64,000 nt of DNA from Parafrigoribacterium_A soli (GTDB taxonomy: Bacteria; Actinomycetota; Actinomycetes; Actinomycetales; Microbacteriaceae): positions 558,001-622,000 of the forward strand of contig NZ_JBELNZ010000003.1 in assembly GCF_040227235.1 (NCBI RefSeq). The letters run 5' to 3'. Positions 42,393 through 52,300 of this stretch are shown here, piece by piece; the first letter of the stretch is position 1, and the number at the start of each line of letters is the position of its first letter. Under the pieces are notes generated by a model. That model ran no database searches, was not told the DNA's origin, and was given only the letters and a program-made list of their open reading frames with translations. A program made the translations under genes and the position numbers.

Positions 42393-44417
42393 ATGCACCG
42401 CATCACTTCTCGGCTCGGAGCCGACGGCACCACTGCGCTCGGATTCGGTGGCGACTACAACCCGGAGCAGTGGGACCGGGACGTCTGGAGCGAAGACATC
42501 CGGTTGATGCAGGAGGCCGGGGTCAACCTCGTGAGTCTCGGTATTTTCAGTTGGGCGTTGCTCGAACCCGCCGAGGGTGTGTACGAGTTCGGCTGGCTCG
42601 ATGAGGTGCTCGACCTGCTGCACGCCGGCGGCATCCGGGTCGACCTGGCCAACGCGAGTGCCTCTCCCCCTCCGTGGTTCTCGCACCGGTATCCGCAGTC
42701 GCTTCCCGTGACGGTCGACGGCGTGCGACTGGGCTACGGATCCCGCCAGGCGTTCTGCGCGTCGAGCGTCGACTACCGCAGGGCAGCCGCCGCGCTCACG
42801 ACGAAGATCGCCGAGCGCTACGCGAACCACCCTGCCGTCGTGATGTGGCACGTGCACAACGAGTACGGCTGCCACAACCAACCCTGCTACTGCGACGCAT
42901 CCGGTCTCGACTTCCAGCGCTGGCTCGAGAAGAAGTATGGCGATGTCGATGCCCTCAACGACGCCTGGGGCACCGCGTTCTGGTCGCAGCACTACTACCA
43001 CTTCGAGGAGATCACGCCGCCGCGTCGCTCGGGAGCCTTCGTTAACCCGACCCAGCAACTCGACTTCGCGCGGTTCTCCTCCGACGCGCTGCTCGAGTGC
43101 TTCGAGGCCGAGGCGGCGATCCTGCGGGCGCACTCCGAGCATCCCGTGACGACCAACTTCATGGGCTTCAACATGGGTCTCTCCCAGCCGATCGACTACT
43201 GGAAGTGGGCGGAGCGCATGGATGTGGTCTCGAACGACCACTACCTGATCGCAGAAGACCGCGACCACCACCGCGAACTCGCGATGGTCGCCGACCTCAC
43301 GCGAGGCTGGGCGGGTGGTGCACCGTGGCTGCTCATGGAGCACTCCACGTCCGCGGTCAACTGGCAGCCGCGCAACATCGCGAAGGCTCCGGGCGAACTC
43401 GTGCGCAACTCACTGCAGCACGTTGCCCGAGGCGCGGATGCCGCACTGTTCTTCCAGTGGCGGGCCGCCAAGGCGGGCGCCGAGAAGTTCCACTCTGCGC
43501 TGCTGCCGCACGCCGGTACCGACACGAAGATCTGGCGCGAGACGGTGGAACTCGGCGGCATCCTGAAGTCCATCGCCGAGGTCGCCGACTCACGCGTCTC
43601 CGGCGTTGACGTCGCCATCATCCACGACACCGACGCGCGCTGGGCGAGCGAGCTCGACTCGCACCCCTCGATCGACCTGAACTGCATCGCCGAGACGCGG
43701 CTCTGGTACGAGGCTGCCTATCGCGCGGGCATCACCGCGGACTTCCGCCAGTCGACCGACGACCTGAGCGGCTACAAGCTCGTGATCGTGCCCCTGCAGT
43801 ACCTGATCACGGATGCCGGGGCCGCAAACATCACTGCCTTCGCCAGCGCGGGCGGCCGGGTGCTGGTCACCTACTTCTCCGGCATCGTGGACGAGAACGA
43901 CCACATCCGCCTCGGTGGCTACCCCGGTGCGTTCCGCGAGCTCCTGGGCGTGCGCATCCAGGAGTTCTTCCCGTTGCACGAGGGCGAGACGATCGCGCTG
44001 AGTGCCTTCGGCGAGGGCGCCGTGTTCAGCGAACTAGGTCGCGCCGATGGTGCCGAGGTGCTCGCGCAGTTCGACGAGGGGCCGGTGGTCGGATCGCCGG
44101 CGATCACCCGCAACGTCGTGGGCGAGGGTGCCGCGTACTATGTGGCCACTCGTTTGGGTCCCGATAGCGCAGACGAGTTGCTCTCCTCGATCGCCGCAGA
44201 CGCTCGCATCGAGGTGCCGTTCGTGCTGCCGGCCGATGTGGAGGTCGTGCGTCGCGCGGACGGAGCATCCAGCTGGCTATTCGTCATCAACCACTCCGAA
44301 CAGGAGGCTCGCCTCGAGACCGCGGGTGTTGAACTGATCTCGGCCAAAGAAGTTGACGGTACCCTGATCGTGCCCGCGGGTGAGGTTGCCGTCGTGCGCC
44401 AGACCGTCGGGCCGTAA
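42393..44417 (+). CDS. beta-galactosidase, glycoside hydrolase family 42
   Basis: This 674-residue GH42 enzyme shows the family start GFGGDYNPEQWDRD, the acid/base Glu157 in HVHNEYG, the nucleophile Glu316 in LMEHSTSAVNWQ and the cysteine cluster (Cys122, Cys160, Cys165, Cys167) that binds zinc in this family. It has no signal peptide, so it works on imported galactosides inside the cell. Domains A (TIM barrel), B and C follow the normal order and the length is usual. It is the fourth gene of the operon. Confidence 0.93.
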   Translation: MHRITSRLGADGTTALGFGGDYNPEQWDRDVWSEDIRLMQEAGVNLVSLGIFSWALLEPAEGVYEFGWLDEVLDLLHAGGIRVDLANASASPPPWFSHRYPQSLPVTVDGVRLGYGSRQAFCASSVDYRRAAAALTTKIAERYANHPAVVMWHVHNEYGCHNQPCYCDASGLDFQRWLEKKYGDVDALNDAWGTAFWSQHYYHFEEITPPRRSGAFVNPTQQLDFARFSSDALLECFEAEAAILRAHSEHPVTTNFMGFNMGLSQPIDYWKWAERMDVVSNDHYLIAEDRDHHRELAMVADLTRGWAGGAPWLLMEHSTSAVNWQPRNIAKAPGELVRNSLQHVARGADAALFFQWRAAKAGAEKFHSALLPHAGTDTKIWRETVELGGILKSIAEVADSRVSGVDVAIIHDTDARWASELDSHPSIDLNCIAETRLWYEAAYRAGITADFRQSTDDLSGYKLVIVPLQYLITDAGAANITAFASAGGRVLVTYFSGIVDENDHIRLGGYPGAFRELLGVRIQEFFPLHEGETIALSAFGEGAVFSELGRADGAEVLAQFDEGPVVGSPAITRNVVGEGAAYYVATRLGPDSADELLSSIAADARIEVPFVLPADVEVVRRADGASSWLFVINHSEQEARLETAGVELISAKEVDGTLIVPAGEVAVVRQTVGP

Positions 44418-44447
44418 TCTCGGCCCAGCCGAGGAGAGGGAGCCACC

Positions 44448-45251
44448 ATGCTTGCTGCCGCTAGACAGTCGGAGATCATGGCGACCGTGCATCGCCACGG
44501 CATCGTGCGCATCTCCGACCTTTCCAGCATGCTCGGCGTCTCTGACATGACGGTGCGGCGCGACATCGACGCCCTCGCGGCGACCGGTCTGCTGCAGAAG
44601 GTGCACGGTGGCGCGAAGGTTCCCGGTTCGCTGCGAACCGACGAGCCGGGGTTCGAGACGAAGTCGATGCGCGAGGAGCCCGAGAAGGGTGCGATCGCCC
44701 GGGAGGCACTCTCCTTCGTGACCCCGGGATCCGCGATCGGCCTGAGCGCCGGCACCACGACCTGGACGCTTGCCAAATCTCTCCGCTCGATCGAAGGCCT
44801 CACGATCGTCACCAACTCCATCCAGATTGCGGACGTCTTCCACCGCGCGCCGACCCGCAAAGATGGCAACCGCACGACCGTCATTCTCACCGGCGGGGAG
44901 CGCACCCCCTCCGACGCCCTCGTCGGCCCGATCGCGATCAGCGCGCTCAGCCAGTTGCACCTCGACGTGCTCTTCCTCGGTGTGCACGGCGTCGAGTCGA
45001 AGGCGGGTTTCACCACGCCGAACCTGCTCGAGGCCGAGACCAACCGCGCGTTCGTCGCCACCGCGCGCAACGTCATCGTGCTCGCCGACCACACGAAGTG
45101 GGGCATCGTGGGCATGAGCACGATCGCGAAACTGAGTGAGGTCGACGCCCTCGTCACCGACGACAGCATGCCGCAGGATGCGCGCGAGGCCCTCAGCGGC
45201 AGGATCCGCGACGTGAGATTCGCCCCGGTGAGAAGGGGCGGCTCGGAATGA
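44448..45251 (+). CDS. DeoR/GlpR family transcriptional regulator
   Basis: This 267-residue repressor has an N-terminal DeoR HTH (ARQSEIMATVHRHGIVRISDLSSMLGVSDMTVRRDIDALAATG) and a DeoRC sensor domain with SAGTTTWTLAKSL, GGERTPSDALVGP and VLADHTKWG. The family binds phosphorylated sugars such as tagatose- or galactose-derived phosphates. GAGGAGAGGGAG lies before the ATG. It lies inside the operon between the two galactosidases, which suggests autoregulation of the locus. Its stop overlaps the next start (ATGA). Confidence 0.9.
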   Translation: MLAAARQSEIMATVHRHGIVRISDLSSMLGVSDMTVRRDIDALAATGLLQKVHGGAKVPGSLRTDEPGFETKSMREEPEKGAIAREALSFVTPGSAIGLSAGTTTWTLAKSLRSIEGLTIVTNSIQIADVFHRAPTRKDGNRTTVILTGGERTPSDALVGPIAISALSQLHLDVLFLGVHGVESKAGFTTPNLLEAETNRAFVATARNVIVLADHTKWGIVGMSTIAKLSEVDALVTDDSMPQDAREALSGRIRDVRFAPVRRGGSE

Positions 45252-47350
45252 CCGACCTCGTCTTCCTGCGCGGGGGTGGCGTTTCGCTCGCGATCGACCT
45301 GTCCGGCCTCGCGCCCGAGGTGATCCACTGGGGCGCCGACCTTGGGTCGGAGTCCGCCGTACCGACCGGCCTGCACGCGGCGGTGCCGCACTCCTCCTAC
45401 GACGAGCCCGAGGCCATCCAGCTGTTCCCGCAGGCGTCAACCGGATGGCGTGGTCGCCCCGCCCTACTCGGTCACCGCCACGGCCGCGACTTCTCGCCGC
45501 TCCTCAGTACCATCTCGCACCGCGCACTCGGCAGCGACGGGCACGAGATCGCGCTCGCTGATTTCGACGCCGCTCTCTCGGTGACCATCGAGCTGCACCT
45601 CGGTGCGGAGGGCATGCTGCGCGCGCGCAGCACAGTGCGCAATGACGGCGCCGACGACTACTCGCTGCAGCAGCTCTCCACCGTGCTCCCACTGGGACCG
45701 GAGGCCGAGGAAATCCTCGATCTGAGCGGGCGCTGGTGCCGGGAGCAGCATCCGCAGCGCAGGGCCATCACGCAGGGCACCTGGCTTAGGTCGTTCAGGC
45801 ACGGTCGCACCGGGCACGACAGCTCGGTGCTGTTCGCCGCCGGGTCGGCTGGCTTCGCCAATCGCTCGGGCACCGTGTGGGCCGCGCACCTCGGCTTCAG
45901 CGGCAATCACGAGATCTACCTCGAGAAAACCGCGGGCAACGTGGCCATGATGGGGATGGGCGAACTGCTCGCACCCGGCGAGGTCACGCTCGCGCCGGGC
46001 GAGAGCTACGCGACCCCCTGGAGCTACGCGGCATATTCCGAGCGCGGCATCGACGGCATCACCGCGAGTTTCCATCGCTGGATGCGGGCGAGGCCCGGAC
46101 ATCCGTCGTCGCTGCGACCCGTGGTGCTGAACACCTGGGAGGCCGTGTACTTCAACCACGACCTGGCCGAGCTCACGGAGCTCGCCGAAAGGGCCCAGGA
46201 GGTGGGCGCCGAGCGATTCGTGCTCGATGACGGCTGGTTCCGGCACCGTCGCAACGACACCGCCGGCCTGGGGGACTGGTTCGTGGATGACGGCGTCTGG
46301 CCGCGCGGTCTCGCCCCGCTCATCGAGGCGGTTACTTCGCGGGGCATGCAGTTCGGACTGTGGGTCGAACCGGAGATGGTGAACGAGGACTCCGACGTGA
46401 TCCGCGCGCACCCGGACTGGATCAGCGGACCGGGCAAGCGCATCCCGCCGCGATGGCGAAATCAGCAGGTGCTCGACCTGGTAAACCCGGAGGCCTGGCA
46501 GTACGTCTACGACCGGCTCGACGCCCTGCTGAGCGAGAACGACATCTCCTACCTCAAGTGGGATCAGAACCGCGATCTCACCGAGATGGGTCACGACGGC
46601 CTTCCCTCGACGCACGAGCAGACGCTCGCCGCGTATCGACTGTTCGACGCGCTGCGCGAGGCGCATCCGGGCGTGGAGATCGAGAGCTGCTCGTCCGGTG
46701 GCGCCCGCGTGGACCTCGGAATCCTCGACCGCACCGACCGGGTGTGGGCATCCGACTGCAACGACGCCCTGGAGCGCCAGACGATCCAGCGCTGGACCCA
46801 GGCGGTGCTACCGCCCGAGCTCGTCGGCAGCCACGTCGGCCCGCCTACGTCGCACACGACGGGTCGCACCCACGACCTGTCGTTCCGCGCGATCACCGCG
46901 ATGTTCGGTCACTTCGGCATGGAGTGGGACATCCGCGAGGCGCAGGGCGAGGTGCTCGCCGAGCTGAAGGATGCGGTCGCGCTCTACAAGAAGCACCGCG
47001 CGCTGCTGCACTCCGGCGTTGCAGTGCACGCGGATCTCGTCGACCCGGCCTTCCTGCTGCACGGCGTCGTCGCTCAGGATGACTCGGAGGCGCTGTTCGC
47101 GTTCGTGAGCGTCGCGAGCTCGGCGGCGGAGCATCCGGGCAGGGTGCAGTTTCCGGGCCTCGACCCCGAGCGTCGCTATCGCGTGACCGTGGCGTTCCCT
47201 ACCGGGCGCGACGCCTATGTCCAGCGGACTGCGCCATCCTGGATCGCGGACGGCTTCGAGGCGACGGGCCTCGCGCTCACCAAGGTGGGGCTGCCGATGC
47301 CCATCCTGAACCCGGAGCACGCGATCGTGCTGGAGGTCGCGGCCACCTGA
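45248..47350 (+). CDS. alpha-galactosidase, glycoside hydrolase family 36
   Basis: This 700-residue GH36 enzyme has an N-terminal beta-supersandwich, a TIM barrel and a C-terminal domain. The nucleophile is Asp439 in YLKWDQNR and the acid/base lies in the SDCND segment (502-506). DDGWFRHRRNDTAGLGDW and GLWVEPEMVN are other family blocks. It releases galactose from melibiose, raffinose-type or galactomannan oligosaccharides. No signal peptide, so cytoplasmic. It is coupled to the DeoR gene and ends the operon, one base from the convergent marR stop. Confidence 0.93.
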   Translation: MTDLVFLRGGGVSLAIDLSGLAPEVIHWGADLGSESAVPTGLHAAVPHSSYDEPEAIQLFPQASTGWRGRPALLGHRHGRDFSPLLSTISHRALGSDGHEIALADFDAALSVTIELHLGAEGMLRARSTVRNDGADDYSLQQLSTVLPLGPEAEEILDLSGRWCREQHPQRRAITQGTWLRSFRHGRTGHDSSVLFAAGSAGFANRSGTVWAAHLGFSGNHEIYLEKTAGNVAMMGMGELLAPGEVTLAPGESYATPWSYAAYSERGIDGITASFHRWMRARPGHPSSLRPVVLNTWEAVYFNHDLAELTELAERAQEVGAERFVLDDGWFRHRRNDTAGLGDWFVDDGVWPRGLAPLIEAVTSRGMQFGLWVEPEMVNEDSDVIRAHPDWISGPGKRIPPRWRNQQVLDLVNPEAWQYVYDRLDALLSENDISYLKWDQNRDLTEMGHDGLPSTHEQTLAAYRLFDALREAHPGVEIESCSSGGARVDLGILDRTDRVWASDCNDALERQTIQRWTQAVLPPELVGSHVGPPTSHTTGRTHDLSFRAITAMFGHFGMEWDIREAQGEVLAELKDAVALYKKHRALLHSGVAVHADLVDPAFLLHGVVAQDDSEALFAFVSVASSAAEHPGRVQFPGLDPERRYRVTVAFPTGRDAYVQRTAPSWIADGFEATGLALTKVGLPMPILNPEHAIVLEVAAT

Positions 47351-47351
47351 A

Positions 47352-47837
47352 TCATGAAGGCTCCCATCCGCGGCCAGGACGAATGGCTGAGGTGATTCGT
47401 GTGCTGATGTCGCGCAACTGCCGGGATTGTGCCTGTGTCAAGGAACCGAAAATGAGGCGATTCAGGAGCTCGACATGACCGGGGGTCGCCTGCTCGACCT
47501 TCTCGCGACCGAGTGCGGTCAGACTGGCCAGCGTGTAGCGACCATCGTCGGGATCGGGGAATCGACGCATCCACTCCTTCGCCTCCAGCCGGGTCGCTGC
47601 TCGCGAAAGCCGGGACAAAGAACTGTTGGAGAAGTCGGCGAGAGTGCTCATCCGCAGGGTGTGTTCGGCGGCGTTCGAGAGCGCGAACAGGATGCCGTAT
47701 TCGAAGTGTGTCAGGCCGGAATCACGCTGCAGCTGAGCGTCAAGAGTCGCCGGCAGCCACTCCAACAGCGTCGCCACTGACGCCCACGTGGCGAGCTTCT
47801 CGGCATCGAGGCCTGCCTGGTTGCGCGGATTCGACAT
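47352..47837 (-). CDS. MarR family transcriptional regulator
   Basis: This 161-residue winged-helix protein carries the MarR pattern LTHFEYGILFALSNAAEHTLRMSTLADFSNSSLSRLSRAATRLEAKEWM and a wing FPDPDDGRYTLASLTALG. It is divergent from an SDR-like gene of which only the first residues remain (47970), and two inverted-repeat operators survive between them. It may therefore now regulate only itself. Start ATG at 47837. Confidence 0.88.
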   Translation of the reverse strand: MSNPRNQAGLDAEKLATWASVATLLEWLPATLDAQLQRDSGLTHFEYGILFALSNAAEHTLRMSTLADFSNSSLSRLSRAATRLEAKEWMRRFPDPDDGRYTLASLTALGREKVEQATPGHVELLNRLIFGSLTQAQSRQLRDISTRITSAIRPGRGWEPS

Positions 47838-47877
47838 GGTTGCAGAGTACGCGAAAGCCGTCGTCTCGGCGCGAAAT

Positions 47878-47929
47878 TGACTTTACTGGGAAAGTCAGCG
47901 AAGATCATTTCGCTTGACTGAGAAAGTCA
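47878..47929. promoter_or_regulatory. two MarR-type operators beside the deletion scar
   Basis: Site 1: TGACTTT (47878-47884), 6 bases, AAAGTCA (47891-47897), a perfect 7-bp repeat. Site 2: TGACT (47915-47919), 5 bases, AGTCA (47925-47929). Both share TTGACT...AAAGTCA, and each TTGACT could serve as a -35 element for the truncated gene to the right. Confidence 0.65.
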
Positions 47930-47969
47930 TGCGGGCAAATGTGTGATGACACGGAGGGCAGTACGAACG

Positions 47970-48095
47970 ATGGAGATGCAGCTTGCTGGCAAGAGGGCGT
48001 TCATTAGCGGATCGAGCCAGGGCATCGGGTACGCGATAGCCGAGGGGGACGAAGATGAGTGCGATCTTCCAGTTCATTTTTCCTGCTCCTTCTGA
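47970..48095 (+). pseudogene. truncated short-chain dehydrogenase/reductase gene (5' remnant)
   Basis: The frame reads MEMQLAGKRAFISGSSQGIGYAIA and then loses similarity, ending at TGA 48093-48095 after 41 residues. The first 24 residues match the SDR start, including the nucleotide-binding SGSSQGIG (TGxxxGIG) motif. The remaining 220-230 residues expected of an SDR are missing. The break falls near 48041. It retains a divergent MarR gene and its operators, so it looks like a regulated SDR gene destroyed by deletion. Confidence 0.7.
48042..48077 (-). pseudogene. probable 5' remnant of a VOC/glyoxalase-family gene
   Basis: On the minus strand, AGAAGGAGCAGGAAAA precedes an ATG at 48077 and the first residues read MNWKIALIFVP, a start typical of VOC-family proteins (usually followed by VSDVDRAKAFY). 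Similarity stops at about 48044, where the sequence joins the inverted SDR remnant. It is divergent from a WYL regulator, the usual neighbour of such VOC genes. Only about 11 residues support this, so the family call is tentative; the orphan strong RBS and start are clear. Confidence 0.45.
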
Positions 48096-48162
48096 CGGTG
48101 TACTTCAACGCTAGGAAGTAATTAGGTCACTTTCGATCCTGAATACGCGCGAGAATCGAAAC

Positions 48163-49143
48163 ATGGCAGAGACGACCTCCCGCATCCTTGAACTGCTCGG
48201 TCTGCTGCAGACGCATCGGCAGTGGGCGGGGCCCGACCTGGCCGAGCGGCTGGGCGTGACGGAGCGCACGCTGCGGCGCGACATCGAGAAACTGCGCTCG
48301 CTCGGCTACAACGTGGAGGCAGAACGGGGCGTCGCCGGCGGATATCGGCTGGAGGCGGGCGCCCAATTGCCTCCGCTGCTGCTCAGCGACGAGGAAGCGG
48401 TGACGACCGCGATCGGGCTGCGGGTGGCGGCGACCCAGGCGCTCGATGGAGGCGAGCAGACGACGCTCAGCGCGCTGGCGAAGTTCGAGCAGCTGCTGCC
48501 GTCCGGGCTGCGAGAGCGGGTCAATGCGATCGCCGGGCAGGTGCGGTCTCGGGCGCCGCGGGGCGCATCCGTGTCGTCTGAACTGATCGGGCAACTCGCG
48601 CTCGCCTGTCGCGATCGCCACCGCATCCGATTTCACTACCTCGCGGGCGATGGTGCAGAGACCGATCGCACCATCGAACCGCACTCGCTCGTTGCCGCCG
48701 AGCGGCACTGGTTTCTGGTCGGCTGGGACCTGCAGCGCGAGGACTGGCGCACCTTCAGGGTCGGCAGGATGAGCCGCTTCTTCGACACGCGCGTGCTCTT
48801 CAGCGTGCGCGAGCTTCCCTCGGCCGATGCGGCGGAATTCGTCGCCTCCGCCGTCTCCTCGTTGCGTGACCGGGTGCGAGCCGAGGCGGTGCTCCGGATG
48901 CCGCTGGCCGACATGCAGCAGCGCTTCGGCCCGTGGGCGCAGGCCGCCACCGCGCTCGGCGACGACAGGACGGTGTGGCCGATCTCCGGCGAGTCGATGG
49001 AGCTCGCCCTCTCGTCGCTCGTGTGGATCCCCGCAGATATCGAGTACGAACTGCGGGGCAGCGAGGAGTTCCTCGAGTTCGCGCGCGGGTTCGCGGCGCG
49101 GATGTCTCGGGCGAGCGGGAGCGGCTCCGCGCGCCGAGGGTGA
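48163..49143 (+). CDS. YafY-type WYL-domain transcriptional regulator
   Basis: This 326-residue regulator has an N-terminal HTH (RILELLGLLQTHRQWAGPDLAERLGVTERTLRRDIEKLRSLGY) and a WYL sensor domain (RIRFHYLAGDG, VAAERHWFLVGWDLQREDWRTFRVGRM), plus a C-terminal WCX-like extension. It is divergent from the probable VOC remnant at 48077, so its original target is likely lost. A 157-base gap (49144-49300) with no recognisable gene follows it before the giant surface-protein gene. Confidence 0.9.
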   Translation: MAETTSRILELLGLLQTHRQWAGPDLAERLGVTERTLRRDIEKLRSLGYNVEAERGVAGGYRLEAGAQLPPLLLSDEEAVTTAIGLRVAATQALDGGEQTTLSALAKFEQLLPSGLRERVNAIAGQVRSRAPRGASVSSELIGQLALACRDRHRIRFHYLAGDGAETDRTIEPHSLVAAERHWFLVGWDLQREDWRTFRVGRMSRFFDTRVLFSVRELPSADAAEFVASAVSSLRDRVRAEAVLRMPLADMQQRFGPWAQAATALGDDRTVWPISGESMELALSSLVWIPADIEYELRGSEEFLEFARGFAARMSRASGSGSARRG

Positions 49144-49300
49144 ACTGCAGGGTGAAATATCGCGGTTTCGGTCCGCTGGCTTCGCGGTTTCCTTAGCGTT
49201 CCTACTGTGCGTGTCTCGTGGGAAATTCCTTCCGCGACTCCGCCGTCGTCGTAGTCGTCTTTGTTACCTCGGGGTGGTTCTCCCGGTGGGGGGAGTCTTC

Positions 49301-52300
49301 ATGTGGGTGCGCTCTGCGTTCGCAAGGTCGCGTCGTAGTCGTCACCGCGCGGCGGCGACACTCATCGGACGCTCCTGGTTGCGCGTGCCGCTCGCCATCG
49401 CCGTCGTCGGCGCGCTGCTCGCGGGCGGAGTAGCCATCGCGGCACCCGCCAGCGCTGCTCCCAGTGCGCTCCTCAGCGTCGACAAGCGTGTCAACGGGGT
49501 GGATGCTGTCACGGTCGCCCCCGATGAAGAATTCACCTACACCGTCGGTGTGGGGTGCAGCGACTCCGGCTGCGTCGACGCGACATTGGTCGATCAGCTG
49601 CCCGCCGAATTCGCAGGATTCGCCATCCTCGCGTCGAGCGTCGGGCCCGCGAGCCTGCCGAGTTCCTCTTCCTTCGCGGGCTGCACCACGGTCGTCACCT
49701 CGAGTTGTGTGTTCACGGCCGTGTTCGAGCAGTCACTCACAGGCGGCGAGGTCGGAATACAGGCCGGCGCGACCTACACGGCCAGCATCACGCTCAAGGC
49801 GCCCGCGAATCTCACACCCTCCTGGGCGTCGAACGGTGTGGCCGTTGCCAACACGGCCACTGCGACCGCAACGACCGCTGACACCCAGAGCGACGCCGCG
49901 AACGTGACCGTCGCCATCCCCACGACGGTCAACACCGCGGTCACCAAGAGCTGGACCCCGGCGACCCAGCAGTATGCCCCGGGCGTCGAATCCACGGTCG
50001 CCCTCACCACGCGGAACACCTCGAACATGCCGGCGAGTTCGCTTGTGTTGCAGGATCCGAACGACGCGGCGGACGGCGCGACCCAGCTGGCGGCATCCAA
50101 TCCCTTTGCCCTCACCGACTTCACCGGGTTCGGGACGGTGACGCTGCCGGATGGCGCGAATCGCGTGCGGGTGGACGCCTATGTGTTCAGCGGCGGAGTG
50201 TGGACCTGGCAGACCGGGACGCCCTCGCTGGTCGCCGACATCGCGCTTCCGGGCGTTGCCGACTCGGCCGTCGGCGGGCTGCGATTCACGTTCAGCGACG
50301 CGGCGAGCGGGGCGACGATCGACGCGGGAGGCACGGCGGGAGCAGTCGCTTTCACGGTCGCCCAGCGGTCGACGAACCGTAACACCGGTGACTCGCTCGT
50401 GCTGGGCGCGTCAGTCACCAACCAGGTGGCCGGCACCGTCACCGTTCCCGGTAACCCGCCGGTCTCGAAGACCGCGACGGCCCCGTATGCCATCGGTGGG
50501 CTCACGGTCGCCGTGCAGGCAGGCAAGACCATTACGCCCGCGAGGATCCCCGCGGGAACTTCCGCGTCCGCGTCCATCACCGGCAAGAACAATTCCAACG
50601 GGCCGCTGAGCAGCCTGACCCTCGGCGACACCGACTACTTCACCCAGGACCTGCAGTTCGGAGGCTTCCTCTCCCCGGTCGCCTATCCGGCCGGGGCGAC
50701 CGCCGCATCCGTCACCTGGCACTTCAGCGGTCCCTCGACCAGTTCGGCGCCGGTCACGAACGGCAGCACTCCGGTCGCGCCGAGCGCCCCGCCGGGCGAG
50801 CACCTGACCGGGTTCGAGGTGACGTACACGGGCGCGGTCGCCGCGGGCGTCACCGCCACCCTGAACTTCTCGATCAGCCCCACGGCAGACATCGCGGATG
50901 CCGCGACCCAGTCTGTGCCGAACACGGTGAACGTGACCGGTGTGAACCCCGCGGGAACGGCCACGGCCTCGAAGGGCGCGCCACTCAGCATCTTCAAGCC
51001 GGAGATCAGACTGCACCTGACCAAGTCGATCTCCCCCGTCGGGGCAGTGACGCCCGGAGGAACCGTGCTCGCGAAGCTCGCGACGACGACCGATACCGAC
51101 TCTGCCTACGTCAACCCGACAACGATCGTCGTGCAGGACGACTACCGGAACGGCACGGCCGGGGACTTCTGGGACGGTTTCAACCCGCTCTCGATCGCGC
51201 CGACTCAGGTGCCGACGGGTGCGAGCCTGCTGGTGGAGTACAACGTGGGTGGCGTCTGGACGGCTCTACCGAACGACTCCGGCTCGGCACAGCTGTATCA
51301 AGCCAACCTTCCCGGAGACGTCTCGACGATCATCGGCGTTCGCTTCACGTTCACGAATGCTGCGGGCTTCGCGCAGGGCGTCGCCGTGCAGCCGAATGTC
51401 GTGTTCCAGGCGCGAGCGAAGTTGCGCAGCGACTCGGCGACGAGCACCTCCGTGGCCAATGGTCCGGCATCCGACTACGAGAACGAGGGCGTGGCGAGTG
51501 GCTCCGGCGAGGTAGCGGGCGGCGTGTCCGTCACCAGTCCCGACGTGGTTGCTACGGCGGACGCCTCGATCATCTCCTTCTCGGGCGGTGACGGTGGCAT
51601 CGTCGCCGGCAAGCGCTGGCAGCAGCCGGGCTTCACCGGCGACCTCACGACGGTGAATTCGCAGTCGGGTGAGCAGGCCGCGAGTCGCCTGACCTGGGGC
51701 GTGCTCTCCACGGGATACGACTCGGTGACCGTGGCGGATCCCGCCACGAACGAGGCGAACCCCGTCGACACGAGCTTCCAGGCTTTCGACCTCAAGTCCG
51801 TCGCGCCGATCAGCTTCGGTCAGGACCCGCAGCTGCGGTACGACACGGTCGACTCCGTCGAGCTCTATTACGCGGGCGCCTGGCACCCCGTCGCCAAGCC
51901 GGCGGGCAGCTGGATGAACGGAACCGGCTTCAAGGGTTACGTCCTGACCGCACCAGAGTCGGCGGCCACCACCGGGGTGCGTCTGGTCATCAAGCCAAAC
52001 GACACCGCCCGCACGGGCAGCACGGATCCGCTCACTCCGCCCGTCGGTTCGGGCGTCGGGAGCAGTAGCAGCGCCGCGTCGCGACCGCTCGGACTCACCT
52101 GGCAGCTTCGCAACACGGTGCGCAGCGTCGTGGCTCCCGCAAACAAGTGGGCAACGGCGGTGCACGGCTACAACGACGCCGACCCGGCCACAGTGGCGAA
52201 CACCGTCGGCGTCAGCGGAGTGTTGGGCGGCACCCCCGTCACCGCCGTGACCGCGACGGACAAGCTCACCCTGCTTGATCAGCCGCCGGGAGTCGACGTC

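Noticed and set aside
41613..43343. 576-codon open frame on the minus strand across the permease and GH42 genes
   Set aside because: Antisense shadow of two confidently identified genes, with no domain signature.
48827..49300. Upstream extension of the giant surface-protein frame
   Set aside because: It overlaps the WYL gene in a different frame; the signal peptide and strong RBS fix the start at 49301.
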